Below are positions 54,355 to 64,000 of a DNA stretch of 64,000 nucleotides, one piece after another. Origin of the DNA: Meconema thalassinum (Eukaryota; Arthropoda; Insecta; Orthoptera; Tettigoniidae); contig OX336389.2 of assembly GCA_946902985.2 (NCBI GenBank), positions 1,288,102,792-1,288,166,791 on the forward strand, read 5' to 3'. The notes beneath the pieces were generated by a model. That model was not told the origin of the DNA and ran no database searches. It saw nothing but the letters and a program-made list of their open reading frames with translations. Position numbers and translations under genes: made by a program. Each line of letters starts with the position of its first letter. Position 1 is the stretch's first letter.

Positions 54355-57300
54355 CATGATACTAGTACAGTACATAGAGCAGTAGTGATACCTTATATAG
54401 TATAGGCACTAGCAAGTATGCCTGTATAACCTACAGTGTGTATAGTACAGGGGCCAATGGCTTCTGGCAGATGAGCCCCTTTAGGTGGGGTAATGGTCCC
54501 CTCAGTGTAGGAAATGACACTGAAACCCATTACGTATATTTTGGCCCAACGGCAACGCGGGCGGAAGAGGTACATATCAACTCCGAGGTTACCCAACGGC
54601 TGCTGAGGCGGAAGAGGTCGTGCGAGATGGACTGGCTGTAAAGGCGCAACTCACGAGTTCTTGAGTCTGCGGCAGTCCATTGCCGTTCTGATACTTGTAA
54701 CTGCACGTCTCATTCTATATGAGCCGCAGTGGGTGGTGCCAGAATCTTAGTGCGTGGGTTTGTCCTTGGCAAGTTGAAATCCACCTTAAACAAAGTCCCG
54801 CCTGTGGCACTCTTCCCTGCCAAACTTATAAGTCCAACGGCGATGGGATAAGGGCGACGGAAGCAGGTTTGGTAAACTGGAAGCTTCTAGTCTGGACATG
54901 CACATTGGCGACGGATGTGTGATGGTCGTCTCCTCGAGTCAATGTGGCAACTCGGGGATTCGGTCCTGCATCTGTGTCTGGGCAGGTCTATTCAGGATCA
55001 CCGCTGCCCACCCCGAACGGGGACGGCCCTAGAAAAGGTGGGCTAAACATCGAATGCCACTCTTCAATCCTGTCTGGGACACCGCACCCAGAGGGTCACC
55101 CAATCTTGCGGTCGAAATAAGAACTCAAATAAAATGATAATAGGCGCTTGGAACGTCAGGACGTTATCGGACCGAACAGATAACAGGCCGGAGTTAAGAA
55201 CAGCTCTTATCACCCACGAACTGAACAGACTCAATATCGCTGTTGCCGCCCTGAGTGAAACTAGACTTGCGGGGGAAGGTAATATCAAGGAGACTACAAC
55301 GGGATACACCATCTTTTGGAAGGGAAAGAAGGAAGAGGATAGTCGCATACATGGAGTTGGTTTTGCAGTGAAAACTAAATTGGTGAATGAACATCGACTC
55401 TCTCCCACTGCAATAAATGAAAGGCTCATGACCCTCCGTATTCCCCTTTCGAGAGGCAGATTCATCACACTTATCTCCTCATATGCCCCCACTCTTATGG
55501 ACGATGAGGACTCAAGCACTGCTTCTAGCAACACCCAAGCACAGTCCTCACCAAGGTGCCCCGCCGCAACTACAAGCTTCTGCTGCTTGGTGATTTTAAT
55601 GCAAGAGTGGGCAAAGACAGAAATCTGTGGGAGTAGGTCATGGGAAATCATGGCATAGGGAATTGCAACAGCAATGGCCTATTACTTCCCGGGCTTTGTG
55701 CTGAGAATGAGCTCTACATCACCAACACTCATTTCCGACACCCCGACCGCTACAAGACCACATGAATGCACCCACGATCCAAACACTGGCACATGATTGA
55801 TTATATCAACACCCGACAACGTGACAAGAATGACGTCCTAATCACGAAGGTTGCAAGAAATGTTGATGACTGTTGGACAGACCACCGACTCCTGATCAGT
55901 CGACTCAGATTTTCTATCCAAAATCGACCACGCACCCACTCCATGAATCCACCCAGAAAGAAGCTCAACACCTCAAGGCTGTACGATGAAACTGTCGCGG
56001 ATGGATTCCGAAGAACTATTCAAGAACAGCTGACCCTCCATCCATTCAACAGGGAGGTTGATGGTGAATGGACCACGCTTCAGAAAATAATCACAGAATC
56101 AGCAGAAGGCACTATTGGTTTTGAGAAAAGGGGGAGACATGACTGGTTTGAGGAAAATCATGAAGAAATACTGAAACTAATCAGTGATAAAAGGGAAGCC
56201 TACCTTTCCCTTACACGAGACCCATCTTCCACAGAAAAACTAAACCATCTCCGCGAACTAAAACAGAAGTGTCAAGCTGAAATCCCGAAGATAAAAGACA
56301 ACTGGTGGCACGAAAAGGCTGAGGAGCTCCAGAGATATTCAGACAGCAGAGATCTATGCAATTTTTACGCAGGCCTAAAAGAGCTGTATGGACCCTTTCA
56401 CTCCTCTTCAGGAACACTGAAAGGTGCTGATGATACCACCATTCTCACCAGCACTCAAGAAGTTTTGGATAGATGGAAGGAACACTTCAGCACTCTTTTA
56501 AATCGTAGCTCCACTGCAGCTGAAGACTTTCTGCGCCTTGTCCCTCAACATCTGCCTCAACTTTGGATGGCGATGCCCCCATACTTCCAAGAGTTTGTCA
56601 AAGCCTTGAGCAGTCTGAAACCAAGGAAGGCCCCAGGACCAGACAACATCCCTCTGGGACTCATTCAAAGCGGAGGCCTACCCCTGAAAACAAGACTTTT
56701 TCACCTTATCCTTCTGATCTGAGAAACACGAAAAGTACCTGCTGATTGAAAAAATGCCACCATTGTTACCATCTTCAAGAAAGGCGACCGAAGTATCTGT
56801 GGAAACTACCGCGGTATCTCCCTTCTCTCTATAGTGGGAAAAATCTTTGCTTGAATCCTCTTGACTACACACCATCTCAGAAAGAATACTCCCTGAATCC
56901 CAGTGTGGATTCCGTGCTTCCCGGGGAACCATTGACATGATCTTCTGTGTATGACAGCTGCAGGAGAAATGCAGGTAGCAAATGAACCCTCTGTTCTTAG
57001 TCTTTTATGATCTAGAGAAAGCCTTTGATACTGTTCCCGGAAATGCCATGTGGATGGTTTCAAGGCGCTTTGGATGTCCTGAACATTTTGTTGGACTGAT
57101 TCAAGCTCTCCACGATGGTATGGTTGGACAGGTACTTTAATCAGAATGACATCTCCTCTGAATTCTCCATTACCAATGGGCTCAAGCAAGGCTGTGTTCT
57201 TGCACCTACACTTTTTGCTCTGTACCTGGCGGCCATGCTATATGAGACATTGTCTGCGAACATCCCTGGCGTGGAGATTAGATATCGGTATGATGGAGGA

Positions 57301-58381
57301 CTATTCAACCGAAGCAGGCTCCGCTCCAAAAGATTAACCTCTACCATCTTGGTTACAGAATTGCAATACGCCGATGACAACGCTTCACCAGCCCTCTCAA
57401 CTGAAGAGTTGCAATGATCTATTAATTGCTTCGAGAGAGCATACGCACGCTTTGGCCTGACCATAAACATCTGGAAGACTAAAGTGCTGGTTCAACCTGT
57501 CCCTGGAACCTCCACCCCTGACTTTGATATCACCATCGCTGGCACTTCCTTGGAACGAGTTGATCACTTCTTATACCTTGGGAGCATTCTGTCGACTCAA
57601 TGTACTGTCGAAAAAGATGTGGATAACAGAATTCACGCTGCGCATGTTGCTTTTGGATGCCTCTTACATCCTGTATTCCAGAACAAAGACCTAAGGATGG
57701 GAACAAAGCTGATGGTATACCAAGCTGTTGTTATCTCTACGCTGCTCTACGGATGTGAGACCTGGACTCTATACCGCCGGGACATCAAAAAATTGGAACG
57801 CTTCCACCAGCAAAAAATCCGCTCTATTATGCACATCAAATGGGATGACTACATACCTAATGTCATGGTACTCTAGAGAACAAAAATGAAGAGTATTGAG
57901 TCCATCATTATCGGCCATCGGCTTAGATGGTCTGGCCATGTCCAGCGTATGAGTGATGACAGACTCCCTCGGCAGATCTTGTACAGTGAACTCAGCACGG
58001 ACAAGAGACCAACAGGTGCACCTTAGAAATGTTTTAAAGATCAGCTCAAAGGAACCTTCAAAAATGTATTTATCAATCCAGATACATGGTGTACCCTTGC
58101 GGAGGACCGTTCGTGTTGGCGCAAAACCACCTTCGACACTGTTCTACTTTTTTAACAAAATCGTCAAAGACAGGAAACGGAAGCTCGTCAGAGAAGAAAA
58201 CTCCGCCAAACACTTCCACGTCCACCCCCTACCATCAGATGTGACGTATGCAACCACATGTTCTATGCGAGGATCGGTCTGCTGAGTCATCAGCGGCATC
58301 TCCATCGTGCGGACACGAGAGCTTAGGATTGCAGGGAAGAAACGGACACTCGGATACGAGCATCGGCTGATGATGATGATG
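54355..58381 (+). mobile_element. Full-length RTE-like LINE
   Basis: 4.0 kb, flanked by a perfect 13-bp duplication ATTTCTTATCCTA (54342-54354 and 58382-58394). It ends in TGATGATGATGATG. A 5' leader of about 780 bp precedes the coding part. Confidence 0.93.
55131..58310 (+). pseudogene. RTE-like endonuclease, reverse transcriptase and C-terminal zinc finger
   Basis: The endonuclease starts MIIGAWNVRTLSD, then IAVAALSETRLAGEG (catalytic Glu), HGVGFAV, and after a shift LLGDFNARVG-like sequence and HWHMIDYINTRQRD with TDHRLLISRL. A linker (55920-56520) leads to RKAPGPDNIPLGLI. The RT is fragmented: ESQCGFRASRGTIDM, VFYDLEKAFDTVP (motif A), TNGLKQGCVLAPTLFALY, LQYADDNASP (catalytic ADD), then DHFLYLGSILS and LLYGCETWTLY. 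After several stops comes a C2H2-like finger, CDVCNHMFYARIGLLSHQRH and LH (58240-58305). Confidence 0.88.
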
Positions 58382-58726
58382 ATTTCTTATCCTATGGTTG
58401 TGTAAGTTTTGAAGCCATTCTTTCAGGTTTGCCTGTACAAACTGTCAGTTGTAACTCTTCAGTCGGTCAACACCAATTTATTCAATAACTGGGTGGGGGA
58501 ATAATGTATATAATATATAATAATAAGTAAATAACACTCCTGGAAAAAATTACATGTATTATTTATGATCACTATTATAATGGGGCAATTTTAGGATTAT
58601 GCGGCTCGACCTTCAGGCGGTCATCATCAGATCCTGATCACTGTGTTGAGGTTAAAATTTATATACAAATACTATCTAATTACAGATAGTGTAATGCATT
58701 TATTTGGTCTTTATATTACGATTTGG

Positions 58727-58945
58727 CTGGCTGCGTGGCTCAGCGGTAACATTCTCGCTTACTGTGCCCAAGGTTGCAGGATTGAATCCTGGCGCAGTAG
58801 CTGGTATTTGAGGGTGCACAAATGCGAAGAAGCCGTGTCAGTAGATTTACTGGCATGTTAAAGATTTCTTTCGGGGCAAAATTCCGGCACCCCGGCTTCT
58901 TTAAAAGCCACAGATGTTAAAAGTGACGTAAAACAAATAACATTA
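58727..58945 (+). mobile_element. tRNA-derived SINE (family B)
   Basis: Starts GGCTGCGTGGCTCAGCGGTA, box B GGATTGAATCC, body with TCGGGGCAAAATTCCGGCAC and end GTAAAACAAATAACATTATT. Same family as 23133-23365 and 49801-50028. No clear duplication. Confidence 0.88.
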
Positions 58946-58969
58946 TTACTATACGGTATTATGTTTCGG

Positions 58970-59135
58970 CTTCGGTGGCGTAGTCCGAAGTCGTCGGATT
59001 TTTCTGTCTGTTATGTAGTCTTTAAGAGTGTTCAAATCCTTCAGCATGCCTTCCTTCAGAGGAGAAGTCAAGCCGGCGGGCCCATGTCGTAGATTTATGG
59101 CATGCAAACAAACCTACCACTGCAATTTGTCTCAT
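58970..59135 (+). mobile_element. tRNA-derived SINE (family C), internally deleted
   Basis: Matches the copy at 59830-60045 from GCCGGATTTTTCTGTCTGTT-like sequence to AAACCTACCACTGCAATT, but the box-B segment of the head is missing. Confidence 0.75.
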
Positions 59136-59139
59136 TTAT

Positions 59140-59825
59140 AGATACTCTCTCAAATGACCCGTTGCCTAGAGAGAAGACCTCCTTTTTGGATTTCCAAGTC
59201 GGGAGCACCATTGCCATAATCTAATGGGCCTCCCAAATCTCCACATTCAAGAAACCCATTTTAAGCTTGGCCTTTTCGTTTTTGGTGATGTATTCGATTT
59301 ATTCAGTAGCTAGCTGTCTTACCACCAGCAGGAAATTATAAACAGCAAAGCCCTCAATAATATCAGCATTTTTCAACAGACCACATTATATGTAGTGAAG
59401 TGAATTCATAAGAATAAACATTGGAACCTCATCTAATATTTTCAGGGTCATAAGGACCCAACGCGAACTTTGCAAATTATTTTGCCGACATGCACTTTAA
59501 GTGGCCTAAATTTTAATATGTTATTTTAGTGTATTTTATCTTATGTGCTATACTAATTTTATGTCCCCCTTTTGGATATGTCTGTTCATAATTATATCGC
59601 CATATCATTCCTCATTTGTATCACATTCATCCTCATCCATTTCTTTCACTCATTTCATGTTAGACTTAACTTTTAAGATATGTTTAATGATATTGATAAG
59701 TGCTTCTCAATGTACAGTATGACTGATGAAGGGGCTAGCATAAGCATCGAAACATGTACCATATGGGTCTAATGTAACCCTTTAGTGTTAAATTATAAGT
59801 ATTGATCAGGCGGATTCTCTCTTCC
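59140..59825. other. Unassigned sequence
   Basis: No gene seen. At 59728-59765 ACTGATGAAGGGGCTAGCAT, then AAGCATCGAAACATGTACC resembles retroelement-end motifs with a hammerhead-like core but lacks a stem I. Confidence 0.4.
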
Positions 59826-59829
59826 TTTT

Positions 59830-60045
59830 ATTATACTTAACTTGGCGTAGTCGGTAGCACGATGAACTGCTGTGCCCAAGGTCGCGGGTTCAAACCCGGC
59901 CGAAGTCGCCGGATTTTTCTGTCTGTTAGGTAGTCTTTAAAAGCGTTCAAATCCTTCAGTATGCCTTCCTTCGGAGGGGAAGTCAAGCCGGCGGGCCCAT
60001 GTCATAGATTTATGGCATGTAAAGAAACCTACCACTGCAATTGAT
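59830..60045 (+). mobile_element. tRNA-derived SINE (family C)
   Basis: Head TTGGCGTAGTCGGTAGCACG (box A) and GGGTTCAAACCCGG (box B), body TCAAGCCGGCGGGCCCATGT, end CCTACCACTGCAATT. Related to 58970-59135. Confidence 0.85.
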
Positions 60046-60289
60046 GGTGTGTAACAAAATTTGTAGGTTATATTTGGCTGGTTCTTATGTTCCAAGCAGA
60101 CCCGACCAGCGGTTGGAAACTGCTCAAGATGATGATGATGATTTGGCTGGTTAGGAAATGCTCTATTATAGTTCCAATGGTCGCCACGAGGTGTTAGTAA
60201 CAGTGGCGTCTGGTAGCCAAAGTTGGAACTACTTGAAATTGAACATTCATTCATCCTCATTCATTTCATCTCACATTAACTCCTCTCGT

Positions 60290-60410
60290 GAGGTTGGTGT
60301 CAGGAAGGGCATCTGGCCATAGAAACTATCAGCCACGTGGTTCATCGCATCTCATCCCCGACCCCGTTGGAAAAGGAGACTAATAAGAGGTAGACATAGG
60401 ATTATATTAC
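60290..60410 (+). mobile_element. LINE 3'-UTR-like fragment
   Basis: GGTGTCAGGAAGGGCATCTG with GGCCATAGAAACTATCAGCC is a block often seen at the 3' end of RTE/Jockey-like elements. No coding part is attached. Confidence 0.35.
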
Positions 60411-60551
60411 GATTCACAGTTTGAATCTTGTTATATATGGTTAATTTGTTTTATAAGTTGGGAGTAGACATGCGACAGCGTAACACCTGTGAAACCAACG
60501 TCAGTGCTCGGATAAGTAACCATATATATAATAGCATTCAAGTTCTTTTTA

Positions 60552-61105
60552 TTTTACTAGCAGTAGTGCCCGGCTTCGCCCAGTGGATTTATTTGTTTTA
60601 TGGATGATGAATGAATATTACTACAGAACTGGAGCGCTCAAGGATAAGGATCGGAAAGCACCAACGGTTATTGCAGCTGATAACCTCAGTATACTGCACC
60701 AACACCATCGCCCTTATACAGAGGCATACTATTGTCTTGATGGTGACTGTTTTAAGGGGGCCTAAGAAATCTTTTTGCACTAATTACTCCCTGTGACCGT
60801 CATTTATAAGCAGCTCGCAATTCAGCATCAGAACACTGGTAGGGGCGATGTGATGCAGCCCGCATTGCCAGGCAACAATAGACTTAGGTTAGGAAGCGCT
60901 TGTTCTTCCAACTTACTGAACAAAAATCAAGGTTACCTGAGAGGTGTAGCCTAATGCTACGTAGCCTAAACTAATCCACTTGAATCTGGCTATCATATAC
61001 AAAAAGAATTTTTCGAATTCGATTGGTAGTTCCAGAGATTAGTGCGTTTAAACACATAAACAAACAAACAAACTCTTCAGCTTTATTATAATTATTAGTA
61101 TAGAT
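60552..61105 (+). mobile_element. Unclassified retroposon (ACTAGC start)
   Basis: Starts TACTAGCAGTAGTGCCCGGC followed by TTCGCCC, and ends CATAAACAAACAAACAAACT...TTATTATAATTATTAGTATAGAT. The start and end resemble 42983-43720. No coding region. Confidence 0.45.
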
Positions 61106-61109
61106 TTAC

Positions 61110-61430
61110 TGTATTGAATACTGACATTCTATTTTCTTCTGTTTCTTCTCTAGTGACATCACCTTCGTTTCTGAAATGTTGATTTTCATACCATATTCTG
61201 TACCTTTCTGTTCAAGTTCTAACATTTTAGAATGTAAGCTTTAGACAGAGAGTGTCATTACAACCATGGCATAAACCACACTGTTTACTTGGTTTCCAGC
61301 TAACTGAATCCCACCCAGCCAACTTATATCGTTCAGCAAATGGTTTATATACCGGTACACAAAGAACAGTAACATTGAAAGATTACAACCTTGGCGCCCT
61401 CCTGAAACAACTTTAAACCAAGAACTCATC
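61110..61430 (-). pseudogene. RTE-type reverse transcriptase remnant
   Basis: The minus frame reads SSWFKVVSGGRQGCNLSMLL and FFVYRYINHLLNDISWLGGI (motif B region), then VNSVVYAMVVMTLSV where YADDMTL is expected, so the catalytic pair is lost. Beyond it comes ELEQKGTEYGMKINISETKV and M, the block after motif C. Confidence 0.7.
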
Positions 61431-61543
61431 CAAATAGGTTATGTATATTCCCGAATGGGAATATGATGTTATTTCCGTTTGATCAGATAAATTATCAATT
61501 AATATGATAAAATTGGTCCGGTCATATCAAACATAAAATGCCA

Positions 61544-61605
61544 GCGTTTCGCCCCAGTGTGCTGTTGGGCTAGTCAGTTGGTACAGACACACCTCACCAA
61601 GACGC
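61544..61605 (-). ncRNA. Hammerhead ribozyme motif, 304-bp array copy 1 (core mutated)
   Basis: Stems I, II and III are as in copies 3 and 4, but the core reads CUGACUA instead of CUGACGA. G8 is the general base and is essential, so this copy is expected to be inactive. Confidence 0.8.
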
Positions 61606-61850
61606 ATGGCTAGCACATACTGAGAAGGCCATCACAAGACACAAAATACAAGTACAAGTATTGACGTCACGAGTGATCCCAATGTGCTACGGAAGTCAAG
61701 CTCCCTTTCATAAGACAAAAACCTTACCTTGGCAATCCAAATAGGTTATGAACATTCCCGAATGGGAATATGATGTTATTTCCGTTTGATCAGATAAATT
61801 ATCAATTAATATGATAAAATTGGTCCGGTCAGATCAAACATAAAATGCCA

Positions 61851-61912
61851 GCGTTTCACCCCAGTGTGCCATTGGGCTCGTCAGTTGGTACAGACACACC
61901 TCACCAAGACGC
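61851..61912 (-). ncRNA. Hammerhead ribozyme motif, 304-bp array copy 2
   Basis: Core CUGACGA and GAAA are intact. The last stem II pair is G-U instead of G-C, and the loop has one other change (AAUGGCACACUG). Expected to fold; predicted cleavage is after the base paired to 61908. Confidence 0.83.
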
Positions 61913-62154
61913 ATGGCTAGCACATACTGTGAAGGCCATCACAAGACACAAAATACAAGTAGTATTGACGTCACGAGTGATGCCAATGTGCTGCAGAAGT
62001 CAAGCTCCCTTTCATAAAACAAAACCCTTACCTTGGCAATCCAAATAGGTTATGAACATTTCCGAATGGGAATATGATGTTATTTCCGTTTGATCAGATA
62101 AATTATCAATTAATATGATAAAATTGGTCCGGTCAGATCAAACATAAAATGCCA

Positions 62155-62216
62155 GCGTTTCGCCCCAGTGTGCCGTTGGGCTCGTCAGTTGGTACAGACA
62201 CACCTCACCAAGACGC
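62155..62216 (-). ncRNA. Hammerhead ribozyme motif, 304-bp array copy 3 (full consensus)
   Basis: Minus strand in order: GCGU (stem III), C17, UUGGU (stem I), 13-nt loop, ACCAA (stem I), CUGACGA, GCCC (stem II), 12-nt loop, GGGC (stem II), GAAA, CGC (stem III, with the last A of GAAA pairing U16.1). The cleavage triplet is GUC; predicted cut is between the bases paired to 62212 and 62211. Loop I GUGUG and loop II CACAC are complementary, like the tertiary contact of natural hammerheads. Stems I and II are closed and stem III is open. Confidence 0.88.
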
Positions 62217-62429
62217 ATGGCTAGCACATACTGAGAAGGCCATCACAAGACACAAAATACAAGTAGTATTGACGTCACAAGTGATGCCAATGTGCTACGG
62301 AAGTCAAGCTCCCTTTCATAAAACAAAAACCTTACCTTGGCAATCCAAATGATGTCATTTCCGTTTGATCAGGTAAATTATCAATTAATATGATAAAATT
62401 GGTCCGGTCAGATCAAACATAAAATGCCA

Positions 62430-62491
62430 GCGTTTCGCCCCAGTGTGCCGTTGGGCTCGTCAGTTGGTACAGACACACCTCACCAAGACGC
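62430..62491 (-). ncRNA. Hammerhead ribozyme motif, 304-bp array copy 4 (full consensus)
   Basis: Same sequence as copy 3 throughout the 62-nt motif. Predicted cleavage is after the base paired to 62487. Confidence 0.88.
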
Positions 62492-62619
62492 ATGGCTAGC
62501 ACATACTGAGAAGGCCATCACAAGACACAAAATACAAGTAGTATTGACGTCACAAGTGATGCCAATGTGCTACGGAAGTCAAGCTCCCTTTCATAAAACA
62601 AAAACCTTACCTTACCTTA

Positions 62620-63450
62620 AAAACCATTTAACACTCATTCAAGTATGCGTGAATCTTAAAGTAGCTCAGGGCGATGTGCGTGCCTAGTCATCTATTTGTC
62701 TATTACTTCATTCATAATGCATTAAGTACTTTCTCTGGAGCTGATGACTATAATATCCTAATTCTCTTAATAAAACAACAGCACGACTTTCACCCTGTTG
62801 TGTAGCAGATTTTTCAAAATAAAGTAAAATATGCCTCCTTTTTGTTGGAAGTATATAAATAATAAATAAATAAATAGCCTTACAAATCCCATAAGGGCTA
62901 TGGCCTCCTGCTTTGCAGGGAATTGCTCAGTTTTAACTCATCAGGTGAGCAAGTCCTGAGGAGCATTCGGGGTTATTCTTTCTGATTGGGCCTTCTATAT
63001 AGATGTGCAGCTGATTAAAGATTAAGTAAATTATATTACGATGGCATAAAATTCGCTACAACAATCTTCATTTCTGAGTCTGGCGATATCAAGGCCTCAA
63101 ATATCCATTAGTATTACGGAAATCATAATAGCCATCAATTAATATCTGGGAGCTTCCCATTGCCACTAAGCACAAAGCTTACCCTGTCTAAGCACTTGAA
63201 CAATGACAGAAACTGCGAAGTCTTCACTCTTCAGTAAAATCTACGTATATTGAACCGTTTCAAATAGGTCTTTTTAAAATGCAATACAAAACCTTACCGG
63301 TGGAGTTTTTACATCTAGTTTGGATGTAGATACCTATACACGTTCTTTAACATCCCACAAATCATTCACTATGTTGTGCACATGTGGTCCCGGAACGAAT
63401 TAATAAGTGTTTCGCAAGATAGTTGAACCTTTTGAATTCCTTGTGATGGA
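62620..63450. other. Unassigned sequence with an AAAT tail
   Basis: AATAAATAAATAAATAG at 62858-62876 followed by GCCTTACAAATCCCATAAGG and GCTATGGCCTCCTGC looks like the reversed 3' end of a LINE or SINE. No gene seen in the rest. Confidence 0.4.
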
Positions 63451-63489
63451 GTAAGGTTATTTTCCCTAGTGAACACGATGATGTTTCCT

Positions 63490-63680
63490 CAAATTAGAGC
63501 GCGAGACAATGTTCCATTAGTTCTGTCCGCCATGCAAATGACTTCTCACATGTGCTACAAGTGTATTACTTCACTCCAGTATGAACAACAGTGTGCTTCT
63601 TGAGGTCACCGCTCTGTGAGAAGCCTTTATTGCACACCAGAGATATGTACCGCTTTGCTGCATGCCCACTGAACGGTGTC
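63490..63680 (-). pseudogene. C2H2 zinc-finger protein remnant
   Basis: The minus frame reads LVCNKGFSQSGDLKKHTVVH and TGVK, a stop, and then YTCSTCEKSFAWRTELMEHC. These are two successive C2H2 fingers joined by a TGxK linker whose next codon is TAA. The first Cys of finger 1 is lost. It is either a gene fragment or a retrocopy; it lies directly downstream of an RTE on the same strand. Confidence 0.7.
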
Positions 63681-63700
63681 TTTCTAGTTGATGCATTGTT

Positions 63701-64000
63701 TTATTGGTCACTGCATGCGAGTCTCCCTAGGTCATTCCACTCCTGCCTCATCTTCGCTGTTCTTGTCCATTGTTTTCCTCCCCATTTTACGAACCAGTCT
63801 GCCCATCTGATTCTTTGTCTCCCAACGTTTCGTCTTCCTGTTCTTGGGTCCCACATCGTCATTTTGTACGTCCATCGGTTAGGATCTAATCTCGCTACAT
63901 GTCCACCCCATCTCCATTTGATCTGGTCTGCTGATGTCATAGCGTCTTTCATGCCGGTTTTCCTTCTTAAATCTTCGTTCCGTATTCTATCTCTCAATGA
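63701..64000 (-). pseudogene. RTE-type LINE C-terminus, cut by the window edge
   Basis: The minus frame is open for 98 codons: MRDRIRNEDLRRKTGMKDAM, ADQIKWRWGGHVARLDPNRW and TYKMTMWDPRTGRRNVGRQR, IRWADWF, ending SDQ. This is the usual RTE/BovB-like C-terminal block. The catalytic part would lie to the right of the window. Confidence 0.82.

Larger units (their letters stand above)
53892..58472. mobile_element. TIR element of unknown family, containing an RTE-like LINE
   Basis: The left end is TGTTGACCGACT and the right end AGTCGGTCAACA. Without the LINE it is about 0.55 kb with no coding, including a TA microsatellite at 53967-53990. The right end is similar to 44837-44907 over 70 bp (AAGTTTTGAAGCCATT, TTGCCTGT, GGTCAAC). 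No clear target duplication. Confidence 0.5.
61431..62619. repeat. ~304-bp tandem array, four copies
   Basis: Copies start at about 61431, 61738, 62042 and 62346 (spacing 307, 304, 304). The fourth lacks about 27 bp at its start and ends at 62619. The unit begins CCAAATAGGTTATGAACATT and ends CTTACCTTGGCAAT. Each unit has a hammerhead motif on the minus strand. Confidence 0.95.

Noticed and set aside
59722..59775. Hammerhead-like CTGATGA...GAAAC sequence
   Set aside because: The core words are present, but no stem I can form and stem III has a mismatch; it resembles retroelement-end sequence common in insects.
61845..62687. Three similar open plus-strand frames beginning MPAFRPSVPLGSS
   Set aside because: They are repeat copies of the 304-bp unit read antisense to the ribozyme; their similarity comes from the DNA repeat and there is no family match.
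1..64000. CRISPR arrays, bacterial operons or rRNA/tRNA genes
   Set aside because: The tandem repeats are 252 and 304 bp units without spacers, there are no bacterial gene signals, and all tRNA-like boxes belong to SINEs.

Overview
The window is 64 kb of animal, very probably insect, nuclear DNA. It has spliced exons with canonical splice signals, AT-rich introns, tRNA-derived SINEs and a mix of LINE, Copia, Ty3/gypsy, Tc1/mariner, pogo, hAT and RTE elements. The transposon density and intron lengths suggest a large-genome insect such as an orthopteran or another polyneopteran; that placement is inference.

One host gene runs through the window on the + strand: SZT2, the scaffold subunit of the KICSTOR complex that recruits GATOR1 to lysosomes to restrain mTORC1. 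Eight internal exons (9014-9245, 22627-22711, 31988-32173, 34988-35192, 38366-38452, 44157-44490, 44573-44781, 52368-52506) join in phase into about 491 codons. This works only if intron 2 starts with a GC donor. The 5' and 3' ends of the gene lie outside the window. Nearly everything else is transposon sequence in introns, often nested.

Layout. 1-9013: pogo/Tigger end, a LINE split by an RTE insertion (9-bp TSD), a gutted gypsy-like element, and a 252-bp tandem array. Intron 1: a Copia element with both LTRs (11582-21666), itself split by a Tc1 element and a nearly complete LINE. Intron 2: a mariner relic with a SINE, and a full-length LOA/I-type LINE (23919-30102, 10-bp TSD). Introns 3-5: a pogo deletion derivative, SINEs, RTE relics and a hAT element. 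Intron 7: a CR1-like LINE with PHD and SGNH domains in ORF1, cut by other insertions. After exon 8: a broken Tc1, a TIR element holding a full-length RTE-like LINE (13-bp TSD), several SINEs, a 304-bp tandem array, a C2H2 finger remnant and an RTE entering from the right edge.

The most interesting signal is in the two unrelated tandem arrays (252-bp unit at 5734-6990; 304-bp unit at 61431-62619). Each unit carries, on the minus strand, a compact motif that folds as a hammerhead self-cleaving ribozyme. The 304-bp family has a full consensus core in three of four copies. The 252-bp family has one core deviation, strong stems, and a 10-bp complementarity between the loops of stems I and II. Other notable points are a PHD-like zinc finger between integrase and reverse transcriptase in the Copia polyprotein, and 53-59 bp LINE insertions that consist only of a 3'-terminal hairpin plus tail, flanked by 11-13 bp target duplications.
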